From contig CBHTSZ010000005.1 in assembly GCA_966095765.1 (NCBI GenBank), forward strand, positions 1 to 64,000: a DNA stretch of 64,000 nucleotides, read 5' to 3'. Below are positions 56,879 through 64,000 of this stretch, in pieces (within the stretch, counting starts at the first letter, position 1; the number at the start of each line of letters is the position of its first letter). The stretch is from CBHTSZ01 sp966095765. Its GTDB lineage: Bacteria > Patescibacteriota > Saccharimonadia > Saccharimonadales > Saccharimonadaceae. The position numbers and the translations under genes are program-made. Below the pieces are notes generated by a model. It was not told the origin of the DNA. It saw only the letters and a list, made by a program, of their open reading frames with translations, and made no database searches.

Positions 56879-57069
56879 ATTGCAATCGATGAGCGCGGGG
56901 TCGCTTCATAGAACAGCGCACCACATCATCGTCCCCCTAACGGACACGGCGCTTTCACCGAAACTCCTAGCATTCGCCGCCTGTAATACACATATAAGTA
57001 ACCACTCCGACAATTTATGCACTTTATTAGCGTGCGTTTAAAACACGAGTAAAAAGGAAATAATTCTCT
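56879..57069 (+). promoter_or_regulatory. Long 5' untranslated leader of the DEAD-box helicase mRNA
   Basis: About 190 bases with no convincing gene, ending in AAAAAGGAAATAATTCTCT before the ATG. Long leaders of this type are common in cold-shock helicase and Csp mRNAs. No riboswitch recognised. Confidence 0.5.
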
Positions 57070-58290
57070 ATGCCATACAACAACTCACGCCGTCGAGGCA
57101 GTAGTCCAACACGTCGCGGCGCAGGTGTCGCATCATTTCGTCCACGTCACAACCGTGGACCAAAGAAGCCACACGGCGGTCAGTACATCCACCCGTCTAA
57201 GTTCGTAAACGCAGCCGTCCAGAAAAAGGACGAGGTCGTATACGAAGCAAAGCACCGCTTCGTTGACTTCCCGTTTAGCCAAGCCCTCCAGGCAAACATC
57301 GCCCACAAGGGTTATGACACGCCGAGTGCGATCCAAGACCAGTCAATCCCGGCAACCCTCGAAGGCCGTGATGTCATCGGTCTTGCAAACACCGGTACCG
57401 GCAAGACTGCAGCCTTCCTGCTCCCGATCATCGAGCGCCTTGAACGCACTGGCGAACAGCCATCTGTACTCATCATGGCTCCAACTCGTGAACTCGCACA
57501 GCAGATCGATGTTGAGTTCAAGAGCTTTACGCACGGCATGAAGCTCTACTCAGCAGTCGTTGTTGGTGGTACGAACATTGACCGCCAGATCCGCGACATC
57601 CGTCGCCGCCCACACGTCGTTATCGGCACGCCAGGTCGTCTCAAAGATCTCCTGAACCGCAAGGCTCTCAACCTGTCTGCGATCAACACGCTCGTTCTTG
57701 ACGAAGCTGACCGTATGCTCGACATGGGCTTCCTCAACGACATCCGTACTATCGTCGAAATGACACCAAAGAACCGCCAAACGCTGTTCTTTAGCGCCAC
57801 GATCACTCCAGATATCGAGCGTGTCATCCACGACTTCCTGACCGACCCTGTGACTGTTTCTGTCCGCACCAGCGAGACGAGTGAGCACGTCGAGCAGACC
57901 GTTATCGAAGCCAAGGACAAGACACACAAGATCGAACTCCTCCAGGATCTCCTCACACGCGATGAGTACGAAAAGGTACTCGTGTTTGGTGAGACCAAGT
58001 TCGGCGTTCAGCGTCTCAGCGACCACCTCACAAAAGAGGGTGTTCCATCAGAGGCTATCCACGGTAACAAGTCCCAGGCTCAGCGTCAGCGTGCCCTCAA
58101 GGCTTTCCGTGACGAACGCGTCCGTGTTCTCGTTGCAACCGACGTTGCAGCACGTGGACTCGACATCCCGAACGTGTCACACGTCATCAACTTTGACCAG
58201 CCAAAGACCTACGAGGACTACATCCACCGTATCGGTCGTACTGGCCGTGGTGGTGCAAGCGGTACCGCACACACCTTCATTACGAAGTAA
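57070..58290 (+). CDS. DEAD-box ATP-dependent RNA helicase
   Basis: A 406-aa helicase. The N-terminal 50 residues are Arg/Gly/Lys-rich (RNA-binding). Then come the Q motif (GYDTPSAIQDQSIP), motif I ANTGTGKTAA, PTRELAQQ, DEADRMLDMGF, FFSATI, VATDVAARGLDIP and HRIGRTGRGG. It unwinds structured RNA, perhaps in ribosome assembly or cold adaptation (CsdA/RhlE-like). The C-terminal tail is short. Confidence 0.95.
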   Translation: MPYNNSRRRGSSPTRRGAGVASFRPRHNRGPKKPHGGQYIHPSKFVNAAVQKKDEVVYEAKHRFVDFPFSQALQANIAHKGYDTPSAIQDQSIPATLEGRDVIGLANTGTGKTAAFLLPIIERLERTGEQPSVLIMAPTRELAQQIDVEFKSFTHGMKLYSAVVVGGTNIDRQIRDIRRRPHVVIGTPGRLKDLLNRKALNLSAINTLVLDEADRMLDMGFLNDIRTIVEMTPKNRQTLFFSATITPDIERVIHDFLTDPVTVSVRTSETSEHVEQTVIEAKDKTHKIELLQDLLTRDEYEKVLVFGETKFGVQRLSDHLTKEGVPSEAIHGNKSQAQRQRALKAFRDERVRVLVATDVAARGLDIPNVSHVINFDQPKTYEDYIHRIGRTGRGGASGTAHTFITK

Positions 58291-58303
58291 GTACCCTATC
58301 GTA

Positions 58304-58331
58304 AAAATAGACCGGTTATCCGGTCTATTTT
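58304..58331. terminator. Bidirectional intrinsic terminator
   Basis: AAAATAGACCGG and CCGGTCTATTTT around a TTAT loop. It serves both the helicase gene and the convergent gene at 58333-58941. Confidence 0.85.
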
Positions 58332-58332
58332 G

Positions 58333-58941
58333 CTATGCGCGAGTCACGCTGCCACTTACGCCGCTCACATCGATCATATTTGTTACGAACATATACCCGC
58401 TCATAAACGACTGTTCTCTTTCTTGAGGGGTTTGTATGCCACAGTACATATGTTTTGTCAGATCGAGCAGGCTCGTCTGCAACTCTTCGGGTGCTCGCTC
58501 AAACTCTTTCTCAAAGTCTGTCGCCTCCCACGTCTGCAGCCAGCCCATCAGTTCTTGCTGAAACGCCCTCTCTTTTTCGTTCTCAGCAGTGCCGTCTATA
58601 CCCCGCATCGGATCAAGACCAAGCACGCGCTTCCGAACTCCCGGAGACTCCGTATGGACAGTCGTATGTATGCCATAGATCGTGCCCATCAAAAAATCAC
58701 CATCGACGCGCGTCCGCTCACCATAGCCTTTCGTAGCGAGGTGAACGACGTTCATTAAAACCGCATATTTTTGCATCGAGCTGACGATAGGCGCTTCAGC
58801 ATAGAGCCGAGCGAGCCCTATGCCCATGGCACGCATGTCTTCGGGATCTTTATAAAAGTTGAGTTCATCCTGGATGATCTCGGCACGTGTTTTAGGAAAT
58901 ACGTAATGCTCAGCCTGAGGATAGGTATAGTGTTCGCTCAT
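58333..58941 (-). CDS. Hypothetical protein, 202 aa
   Basis: Soluble, mixed helical protein (EHYTYPQAEHYVFPKTRAEIIQ at the start). No family recognised. The ATG at 58941 is preferred over an upstream TTG because a GATAAT-like -10 box lies inside the extra stretch. The middle has GYGERTRVDGDFLMGTIYGIHTTVHTES. A shared terminator with the helicase gene lies at its end. Confidence 0.6.
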   Translation of the reverse strand: MSEHYTYPQAEHYVFPKTRAEIIQDELNFYKDPEDMRAMGIGLARLYAEAPIVSSMQKYAVLMNVVHLATKGYGERTRVDGDFLMGTIYGIHTTVHTESPGVRKRVLGLDPMRGIDGTAENEKERAFQQELMGWLQTWEATDFEKEFERAPEELQTSLLDLTKHMYCGIQTPQEREQSFMSGYMFVTNMIDVSGVSGSVTRA

Positions 58942-59009
58942 CTCTTTATATTCCCGTGGATATGCATTATCCTGCGCCAAAATAATCGGTATGTCAATCC
59001 TATGAGAAC

Positions 59010-59039
59010 GCCCCGCCAGTACCGAAGTACCAGCGGGGC
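59010..59039 (-). terminator. Terminator after the 110-aa gene
   Basis: GCCCCGCTGGTAC-TTCG-GTACTGGCGGGGC, a stable tetraloop hairpin. The T run after it is short. Confidence 0.7.
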
Positions 59040-59058
59040 TTCATCTCATCGAGATAGG

Positions 59059-59391
59059 TCAGGCAAAGCTGATGCCGCGCAGGCGCTCGCGCTCCCGGAG
59101 CGCAGCCTGCTTCTGGTCCATCTCCGCCTCTTGACCCGCCAGGTCCCGGTCTCGCTCGTCGAGCACGTCCTCGCGCTCATCGAGCTCCACCTTCCGGCGG
59201 TCGAGGAGAAACTCACGGTCATCGAGCGCCAGAGTCTGCCTGCCGACTTCAGCAGCGAACTCTTCACGGCGCGCGACGTAACGCCGCCTCCCGGCCCAGA
59301 TGAACCCGACCATCATTCCCACCAGCAGCACCGCCAGGATAACGACGATCACGAGCATCAGCTCGCCTGGCCCTGCAATTGTGATGTGCAA
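59059..59391 (-). CDS. Membrane protein with charged coiled-coil tail, 110 aa
   Basis: One N-terminal membrane helix (about residues 11-33) followed by a highly charged Arg/Glu/Asp coiled coil (residues 35-105) with heptads (LDDREFLLDRRKVELDEREDVLDERDRDL). TTG start at 59391 with an AAAGG some 11 bases upstream; an ATG at 59358 is another option. GC-rich relative to neighbours, with its own strong terminator. Function unknown; the layout resembles small scaffold proteins. Confidence 0.6.
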   Translation of the reverse strand: MHITIAGPGELMLVIVVILAVLLVGMMVGFIWAGRRRYVARREEFAAEVGRQTLALDDREFLLDRRKVELDEREDVLDERDRDLAGQEAEMDQKQAALRERERLRGISFA

Positions 59392-59486
59392 GTTTCCAGC
59401 ACCTTTCTCGTTATGAGATGGTCCAGCGTTTGCTGAACAGACAGATTATGCATGATCACCGGCTACAGCACAAGCATATGGAGGCG

Positions 59487-59492
59487 TATACT
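59487..59492 (+). promoter_or_regulatory. -10 box of the MFS exporter gene
   Basis: TATACT ends 6 bases before the ATG at 59499, predicting a leaderless mRNA. Confidence 0.55.
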
Positions 59493-59498
59493 AAAGCT

Positions 59499-60851
59499 AT
59501 GACGAAACAGCAGCGACTCGTTCTCCTGGTCAGTATCCTTGCGTCGTTTGTTGCGTTTCTCGATGGGTCGGTTATCAACGTTGCACTCCCAGCAATTTCG
59601 AAAGACATTGGTGGTGGCCTAAGCACCCAACAGTGGGTGGTTGACGCCTACCTCATCACGCTCGGTTCGCTCATGCTGATCGCGGGCTCACTCTCGGATA
59701 TATTTGGACGAAAAAGGATCCTCACGTTCGGTCTCACGGGTTTTGCTATCGCATCGATACTCTGCGCGTTATCACCAACACCCGAGGCGCTCATCGCCTC
59801 ACGAGCCCTTCAAGGTGTCACCGGAGCCCTCCTGGTTCCGAGCTCGCTGGCGCTTATCATTTCGGCATTTAAAGGCGCGGCTCAAGGCAAGGCTATCGGT
59901 AGCTGGACGGCATGGACGGGCATCTCGTTCATCATCGGCCCACTACTCGGCGGCCTGCTCGTTGACGCCGGCTCTTGGCGGCTCATATTTGCCATCAACG
60001 TCCTCCCTATCGCACTGACACTCTGGCTGCTGACGAAACTTCATCTCCGAGATATGCCTCGTACCGGCATCAAACTGGACGTAACCGGCGCCATTCTCTG
60101 CGGATTAGGCCTAGGCGCTTCCGTCTTTGCCCTTATCGAGCAGCCTGCGTATGGCTGGACGCATCCGATGATATATCTGCCGCTCATTGCTGGGATCGGT
60201 ATGCTCGCGCTCTTTGTATATGTTGAGCGTACCGTAAAGGCTCCGATGCTTCCACTCGGCCTATTCTCGATCCGCAACTTTGCGATCGGTAACCTCGCGA
60301 CACTCATGATCTATGCCGGCATTTCGCTTGCAACCTTTGTGATCGCTATCTTCGTACAGCAAGTCGGCAACTATTCAGCGATCGAAGCTGGTCTCTCACT
60401 CATGCCTATCACGCTCATCATGTTCTTCCTCTCCTCGCGATTTGGTGCGCTCGCAGGCAGGTATGGTCCTCGCCTCTTTATGGCACTTGGGCCGATCGTC
60501 GGGGCGATCGGCTTTCTCGCCATGCTCTTCATCGACGCCCATGTTTCTTACTGGGCGCTATTCCCAGGCGTTGTCATATTTGGCCTCGGGCTTTCGATCA
60601 CGGTCGCACCGCTCACGGCAGCGATTCTCGGCTCCGTAAGCGAATCACAAGCTGGTATCGGCTCTGCCGTAAACAACGCAGTTGCGCGCATAGCTGGCCT
60701 TATCGCGATCGCAGCTATCGGGCCGGTTGTCGGTGCCTCACTTGACCTCGATGGATTCCGGCTCAGCATTCTCGTCACGGCCGCTCTTCTCATAGCCGGC
60801 GGTGTCATTTCTGCACTTGGCATCACGAACAAGCAACTTCATACAACATAA
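59499..60851 (+). CDS. MFS drug exporter, DHA2 (14-TM) family
   Basis: A 450-aa transporter with about 14 hydrophobic segments. FLDGSVINVALPAISKDIGG (TM1 end) is the DHA2 motif. GSLSDIFGRKRILTFG is motif A, and ALQGVTGALLVPSSLALI is motif B-like with its Arg just ahead. It uses the proton gradient to expel small toxic molecules. The start at 59499 is set by the -10 box; a longer frame would add 27 residues without conserved content. Confidence 0.9.
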   Translation: MTKQQRLVLLVSILASFVAFLDGSVINVALPAISKDIGGGLSTQQWVVDAYLITLGSLMLIAGSLSDIFGRKRILTFGLTGFAIASILCALSPTPEALIASRALQGVTGALLVPSSLALIISAFKGAAQGKAIGSWTAWTGISFIIGPLLGGLLVDAGSWRLIFAINVLPIALTLWLLTKLHLRDMPRTGIKLDVTGAILCGLGLGASVFALIEQPAYGWTHPMIYLPLIAGIGMLALFVYVERTVKAPMLPLGLFSIRNFAIGNLATLMIYAGISLATFVIAIFVQQVGNYSAIEAGLSLMPITLIMFFLSSRFGALAGRYGPRLFMALGPIVGAIGFLAMLFIDAHVSYWALFPGVVIFGLGLSITVAPLTAAILGSVSESQAGIGSAVNNAVARIAGLIAIAAIGPVVGASLDLDGFRLSILVTAALLIAGGVISALGITNKQLHTT

Positions 60852-60867
60852 TTCAGTCTTACTATTG

Positions 60868-60913
60868 CTATATTTTGTATAGTGCCTTACAGTAGATACT
60901 ATACAAAATATAG
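60868..60913 (+). promoter_or_regulatory. Double operator upstream of the flavin reductase gene
   Basis: CTATATTTTGTATAGT (60868-60883) and its exact reverse complement ACTATACAAAATATAG (60898-60913). Each half is itself a palindrome CTATA-N5-TATAG. The pair is centred 33-60 bases before the gene and overlaps any promoter here. This looks like two binding sites for a dimeric regulator. Confidence 0.7.
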
Positions 60914-60934
60914 TAATCAGGAGGGTATTTTCCT

Positions 60935-61513
60935 ATGGCCAAAAATATACAACTTATTATCGGCAGTACACGTCAGAACCGTGTTGGCGCTCAGGTAGCC
61001 GAGTGGGTAAAAAAACACGCTGAAGCTCACGAAGGCATCAACGTTGAGGTTATCGACCTCAAGCAAGAAAACCTGCCGTTCTTTGACGCAGCAACCCCAC
61101 CACTTTACGCCCCTGACACGTCTGCAGCTGGACAAGCATGGGCAAAAAAGATCGAACGAGGTGACGGCTTTATCTTTGTCACGCCTGAATACAACCGTGG
61201 TATCCCTGCGAGCCTCAAGAACGCTCTCGACTTTCTCGTCGCTGAATGGAACCACAAACCTGCTGCTGTCGTTAGCTATGGCTGGATCGATGGCGGACAA
61301 GGCGCGAGCAAGCACCTTCACGATGTGCTTTCATGGCTCAAGGTTGCAACCGCTGAGTCGTCAGTCAGCCTCAAGCTGACCCAGGAGATCATGGCCGAAG
61401 ACGGTAGCATCAAGGACACCGACGCTGCATTTGCAGACTACGTTGCCGTTCTTGAAGCCGCTTTCGCTGAGCTTGTTGAGCACGAACCAGCTGCCGAAGC
61501 CGTCGCTGCCTAA
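60935..61513 (+). CDS. NAD(P)H-dependent FMN reductase
   Basis: A 192-aa flavodoxin-like reductase. IIGSTRQNRVGAQVAEWV (residues 6-23) binds the FMN phosphate. FVTPEYNRGIPASLKNALDFL (about 78-98) binds the ring. AAVVSYGWIDGGQGASKHL is the third region. Such enzymes reduce flavins, azo dyes or quinones and can protect against oxidative or xenobiotic stress. It is preceded by AGGAGGG and the double operator, so it is probably induced by a small molecule. Confidence 0.92.
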   Translation: MAKNIQLIIGSTRQNRVGAQVAEWVKKHAEAHEGINVEVIDLKQENLPFFDAATPPLYAPDTSAAGQAWAKKIERGDGFIFVTPEYNRGIPASLKNALDFLVAEWNHKPAAVVSYGWIDGGQGASKHLHDVLSWLKVATAESSVSLKLTQEIMAEDGSIKDTDAAFADYVAVLEAAFAELVEHEPAAEAVAA

Positions 61514-61536
61514 ACACTCAAGCCTCTCTTCCACTC

Positions 61537-61567
61537 ATACCGCCAGCGCCACCTGGCGGTATTTTTA
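61537..61567 (+). terminator. Terminator of the flavin reductase gene
   Basis: ATACCGCCAG-CGCCAC-CTGGCGGTAT followed by TTTTT. Confidence 0.85.
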
Positions 61568-61576
61568 TAACAAATA

Positions 61577-61640
61577 GAAAAGCCCCGTTCTGGAAAACGG
61601 CCCGAGAGCGAGGCTCTTCTATGGCCGCCCGAGCGGGGCT
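61577..61640 (-). terminator. Large hairpin terminator of the 302-aa gene
   Basis: AGCCCCG/CGGGGCT outer stem with an inner GC-rich stem, followed on the minus strand by a T run. Confidence 0.75.
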
Positions 61641-61648
61641 GCACGTGT

Positions 61649-62557
61649 TCATGCGATAAAAGGGAGGCCGGCAACGATGCCAAGCGCCACGACCATATAC
61701 ACCACCACAAAGCGGTTGTACGTCGCGTGGAACTTGGTTGACGCGAGTGTTGCGAGACGGCTGTCGCCGCTTCGTCCGAACTCACGCAGATAAACTGCCA
61801 TCGCCATCACGCCCAGCACTCCACCAACCACCAGCACGCTTGCCAGCGGGTAGATGAAGTTCAGGACATGTACGGCACCGAATGCGGCACAGCTATAGAT
61901 TCGCTGCGGCATCATCCAGGTCTCCGCCCCGGTTCGAAACCACTGCTCCTCAAGCATTGCTGCCCTGTCCAGGAACTTTCCTTCGTTCGGCCACCGCTCC
62001 ACCCTGACGCCACTCTTCAGCAGCAGAAGCGTCACGATGAGCTGTGGAACGACGCCAGCAATGACTACACTCCCGGTCCAGGACAGCAGCAGTGTCCCCG
62101 TCAACTCATACGGACTCACCGCCATCCATGGAAACGTCATAGTAAGCGCGATAAGGCATGCGACCGCCGCGCAAACCGTAGCGAACGCCAGCAGCCTATA
62201 TGGACGAACCTCGTCGAGCGCTTCCTTGGTCGGCTGGATAACCAGCGTTCGATTCGGAAGCTTGCCGAGCCCCTTGTTGAGCAGGCTGACGACATGGCCT
62301 TCGGGACGGTGAAAACCATCGGTTCGGTAGGTGATATCAGCATCCCGCTCTTCATACAGCCTGTCGCGTTCTGCTCTGAGAGCTTCACGCTCCTTTTCGA
62401 TTTCCGCTCGTCGCTGGCCGATAGCCTCGTACTCCGAGGAGCCACGCTCTACGGTGTACTTCTTGTCCGCCAGCCACTCGCATTCCTCACGCAGTTCGTG
62501 GTCGCGAGCTGCGATTTCTTCCTGACGACGAATAAACTCGTCAATTGTAGTGCTCAT
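61649..62557 (-). CDS. Membrane protein with N-terminal coiled coil, 302 aa
   Basis: Residues 1-75 form a charged coiled coil (EFIRRQEEIAARDHELREECE..., ERDRLYEERDADI). Four membrane helices follow at about residues 118-138, 150-172, 220-250 and 282-300. Strong AAGGAGG ribosome binding site and own terminator. GC-rich compared with core genes. No family recognised; the layout is similar to the 110-aa gene at 59059. Confidence 0.6.
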   Translation of the reverse strand: MSTTIDEFIRRQEEIAARDHELREECEWLADKKYTVERGSSEYEAIGQRRAEIEKEREALRAERDRLYEERDADITYRTDGFHRPEGHVVSLLNKGLGKLPNRTLVIQPTKEALDEVRPYRLLAFATVCAAVACLIALTMTFPWMAVSPYELTGTLLLSWTGSVVIAGVVPQLIVTLLLLKSGVRVERWPNEGKFLDRAAMLEEQWFRTGAETWMMPQRIYSCAAFGAVHVLNFIYPLASVLVVGGVLGVMAMAVYLREFGRSGDSRLATLASTKFHATYNRFVVVYMVVALGIVAGLPFIA

Positions 62558-62651
62558 ACGAGCACCACCTCCTTCTATGTGAATGTGCGCTGTAATTTTA
62601 CTATATTTTTACGTTTTGGCAATATTTATAACGAATGCATGTGCGTAAGTA

Positions 62652-62680
62652 TTGACATATATTATATATTATGGTATCTT
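62652..62680 (+). promoter_or_regulatory. Promoter of the 112-aa gene
   Basis: TTGACA (62652-62657), 17-base spacer, TATCTT (62675-62680), in an AT-rich stretch. It is followed by a leader of about 37 bases. Confidence 0.65.
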
Positions 62681-62723
62681 GGTGATTGTCCTTTTGTAGC
62701 TACACCGATTTTTGGGAGTTAAC

Positions 62724-63062
62724 GTGCAGGTCATTTTCTGCGGCAAGACCAAGGAAAACATCATCGCCGGTACCGACGAGAACAGCGAGCAGGCGCTCGC
62801 GAACGCCACCGCCCACATGGAGCGCTACGGCGCCGAGGCCGCCATCGCTGCCGAGTTCTCGACAAAAGACGGACTCATCATCCACCTGGTGGGGACCGGC
62901 GACTACGTCGAAGGCCTCCACTTCAACTCCACCAACAACCCCGTGAACCGGACCATCCTCGAGATGTTCGGCTTCCACCCGCTCGGTGACCTCCAGGAGA
63001 TGAGCGACAGCTGGTTCGGGTGGTCCAAGAGCCGTGAGAAGTTCCTCGCCGGCGTCAAGTAG
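62724..63062 (+). CDS. Hypothetical protein, 112 aa
   Basis: Soluble protein starting with QVIFCGKTKENIIAGTDENSEQALANATAHMERYGAEAA. GTG start at 62724 with GGGAG upstream; a TTG 12 bases earlier is less likely. The Lys-Glu-Asn and Gly-rich N terminus reads like a small alpha/beta domain. No family recognised. GC-rich, own promoter and terminator. Confidence 0.6.
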   Translation: MQVIFCGKTKENIIAGTDENSEQALANATAHMERYGAEAAIAAEFSTKDGLIIHLVGTGDYVEGLHFNSTNNPVNRTILEMFGFHPLGDLQEMSDSWFGWSKSREKFLAGVK

Positions 63063-63072
63063 CACACCAAAA

Positions 63073-63120
63073 GGATTCCCCCTCGTTCGCTTACGCAGTC
63101 GGACAGGGGGTTTTCTTTTT
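63073..63120 (+). terminator. Terminator after the 112-aa gene
   Basis: CCCCCT and AGGGGG arms around a long loop, then TTTTCTTTTT. Confidence 0.75.
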
Positions 63121-63130
63121 GTCCAGATAT

Positions 63131-63403
63131 TTACTCGGTTACTTGTCCTTCGTACTCAGGAAAGTGGGTTGGTATAACACTGAGGTCAAACTCTGGCAGG
63201 ATACTTGCGGCTGGCTCACGACTGAGCAGAAACTCGAACGACTGCTCGACGAGTTGCTCTGGTGTTATCTCACCTCTCGTTAGCTTGTAGTAGTAATCAT
63301 GGCTCACTGAAACGATATAGTCACGGTCATCGACATTAACCTCAAACTCCCACCCGAGTTCGGTTTCGGTCGTCTTGACGATAGCTATCTCGTTTTCTTT
63401 CAT
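63131..63403 (-). CDS. Hypothetical protein, 90 aa
   Basis: A small alpha/beta protein (MKENEIAIVKTTETELGWEF..., DRDYIVSVSHDYYYKLTRGEITPEQLV). The second half has a helix typical of small DNA- or protein-binding folds. The start at 63403 is set by an extended -10 box 6 bases upstream, so the mRNA is leaderless. A longer frame would add 57 residues with odd composition. No family recognised. Confidence 0.65.
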   Translation of the reverse strand: MKENEIAIVKTTETELGWEFEVNVDDRDYIVSVSHDYYYKLTRGEITPEQLVEQSFEFLLSREPAASILPEFDLSVIPTHFPEYEGQVTE

Positions 63404-63409
63404 GCGCTC

Positions 63410-63418
63410 ATTATCACA
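63410..63418 (-). promoter_or_regulatory. Extended -10 box of the 90-aa gene
   Basis: TGT-GATAAT ends 6 bases before the ATG at 63403. Confidence 0.55.
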
Positions 63419-63466
63419 TGTGACGCACTGATAACGTGCTAACTTTCTCACAATACTGCTTACGTC

Positions 63467-63495
63467 TTGAACGAAACGCTCTAAAATGCTAAAGT
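63467..63495 (+). promoter_or_regulatory. Promoter of the 33-aa gene
   Basis: TTGAAC (63467-63472), 17-base spacer, TGC-TAAAGT (63490-63495). The leader holds a small TGTCC/GGACA hairpin. Confidence 0.55.
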
Positions 63496-63542
63496 ATTTA
63501 ACTGTTGTGTCCTGACAAAACCGGACAGCACAAGGAGGTATC

Positions 63543-63644
63543 ATGTTTGACTTGTTCGAAGAATCAGTCAGCACCTCATGGCTCGATGAAGCGATCGAAG
63601 ACGTGAGACGCGCGACAGACGAACAGCAGCCAGCACAAGCCTAA
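63543..63644 (+). CDS. Small acidic protein, 33 aa
   Basis: A short acidic frame (MFDLFEESVSTSWLDEAIEDVRRAT...) with a near-perfect ribosome binding site (AAGGAGG) 5 bases before the ATG. It has its own promoter and a terminator 25 bases after the stop, so it is a complete small gene. Helical by composition; function unknown. Confidence 0.6.
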   Translation: MFDLFEESVSTSWLDEAIEDVRRATDEQQPAQA

Positions 63645-63669
63645 GACCGACATTTGCCGAAAACTAAGT

Positions 63670-63695
63670 GACCGCCCACCCGGGCGGTCTTTTTA
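63670..63695 (+). terminator. Terminator after the 33-aa gene
   Basis: GACCGCCC-ACC-CGGGCGGTC followed by TTTTT. Confidence 0.85.
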
Positions 63696-63705
63696 GTCAA
63701 AAATA

Positions 63706-63714
63706 TGTTATAAT
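63706..63714 (+). promoter_or_regulatory. Extended -10 box of the last gene
   Basis: TGT-TATAAT ends 9 bases before the ATG at 63724. Confidence 0.6.
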
Positions 63715-63723
63715 AGATAAAAG

Positions 63724-64000
63724 ATGTCGCAGCCGCGATGTCCTCCCTTCATTTCCGAGAGGACGTGGTGTCGAATGGGTTGGGGCCCATCGGCAATCTA
63801 TACCGTCGAGCATAAACACGGCTGGAAGATCGAAAACCTTCGGATCAGTGACAACGTCATGGACCGCGCCGAAAAAGGCAATCTGCACCATCAGACCAAG
63901 ATCTGCCTCGAGTTTCGGGCCCGAGTCGAAAAGGACTTCGGTACCGACCCGGGCTTTATCTACTATGACGAGCTGACGCTCACGAGAACGCGGGCAATCC
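63724..64000 (+). CDS. Hypothetical protein, partial (runs off the right edge)
   Basis: Open for 92 codons to the window end with no stop (MSQPRCPPFISERTW..., then IYTVEHKHGWKIENLRIS). The start is set by a TGT-TATAAT box 9 bases upstream; an in-frame ATG 51 bases further is an alternative. Soluble alpha/beta composition. No family recognised from this part. Confidence 0.5.
   Translation, partial: MSQPRCPPFISERTWCRMGWGPSAIYTVEHKHGWKIENLRISDNVMDRAEKGNLHHQTKICLEFRARVEKDFGTDPGFIYYDELTLTRTRAI

Noticed and set aside
61868..62722. 284-aa frame antisense to the 302-aa membrane protein gene
   Set aside because: The minus frame has a strong ribosome binding site, membrane helices and a terminator. 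The plus frame has none of these.

Overview
The window looks like a chromosome segment from a member of the Patescibacteria/CPR, most likely Candidatus Saccharibacteria (TM7). This is inferred from protein signatures, not from a search. The signs are an L1 with a long charged N-terminal extension, SecE with a basic extension, a cysteine-free L33, DnaX and RecR without their usual zinc modules, and a compact genome with many small orphan proteins. A short respiratory chain (NDH-2 plus a bo3-type quinol oxidase) also fits, since it is known from environmental Saccharibacteria. TGA is used as a stop throughout, so the code is standard and the UGA=Gly lineages (Absconditabacteria/Gracilibacteria) are excluded.

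Layout. 1-300: a tRNA 3' end followed by two shorter copies of it, with hairpins. 0.3-7.2 kb: orphan genes, a VIT/CCC1 metal transporter, an ABC exporter, an FAD-linked oxidase and an AI-2E-type permease. 7.2-15.4 kb (minus strand): information-processing genes cysS, DHH phosphoesterase, recR, ybaB, a GT-C glycosyltransferase, dnaB, dnaX and a conserved unknown. 15.6-17.5 kb: rplJ-rplL with an L10 leader, and divergently a small-gene unit behind what looks like a transcription attenuator. 17.6-23.3 kb: a nucleotide/thymidylate cluster (thyA, deaminase fusion, nucleotidyltransferase fusion, folA, two HIT proteins). 23.4-28.9 kb: rplA, rplK, nusG, secE, a histidine kinase, a YgjP-like metallopeptidase and a kinase. 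29-37.3 kb: accessory genes, partly between tRNA-Trp and a copy of its 3' end, then a Nudix hydrolase, a secreted protein and an MscS channel. 37.3-43.3 kb: cyoABCDE and NDH-2. 43.4-48.4 kb: a four-gene alpha-glucan operon. 48.4-53.8 kb: L33, three tRNAs, an HD hydrolase, TPR, delta-prime, an RluD-type synthase and trpS. 53.8-56.8 kb: lipid kinase-like, glycoside hydrolase and glycosyltransferase genes. 57-64 kb: DEAD-box helicase, MFS exporter, flavin reductase and several GC-rich small genes with strong ribosome binding sites and their own terminators.

How genes work together. NDH-2 would pass electrons from NADH to quinone, and CyoABCD from quinol to oxygen with proton pumping, with CyoE making heme O. 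The GT4/GH57/GH15 operon looks like a make-and-break system for an alpha-glucan. dCMP deaminase, ThyA and DHFR form a short route to dTMP.

Two genome-level patterns stand out. Many genes have an extended -10 box (TGnTAnnnT) ending only 6-9 bases before the start codon, which predicts leaderless mRNAs. Four convergent gene pairs interlock their stop codons in exactly four bases. A contrasting class of small GC-rich genes carries strong Shine-Dalgarno sequences, leaders and terminators. I found no CRISPR array, transposase, integrase or rRNA gene.
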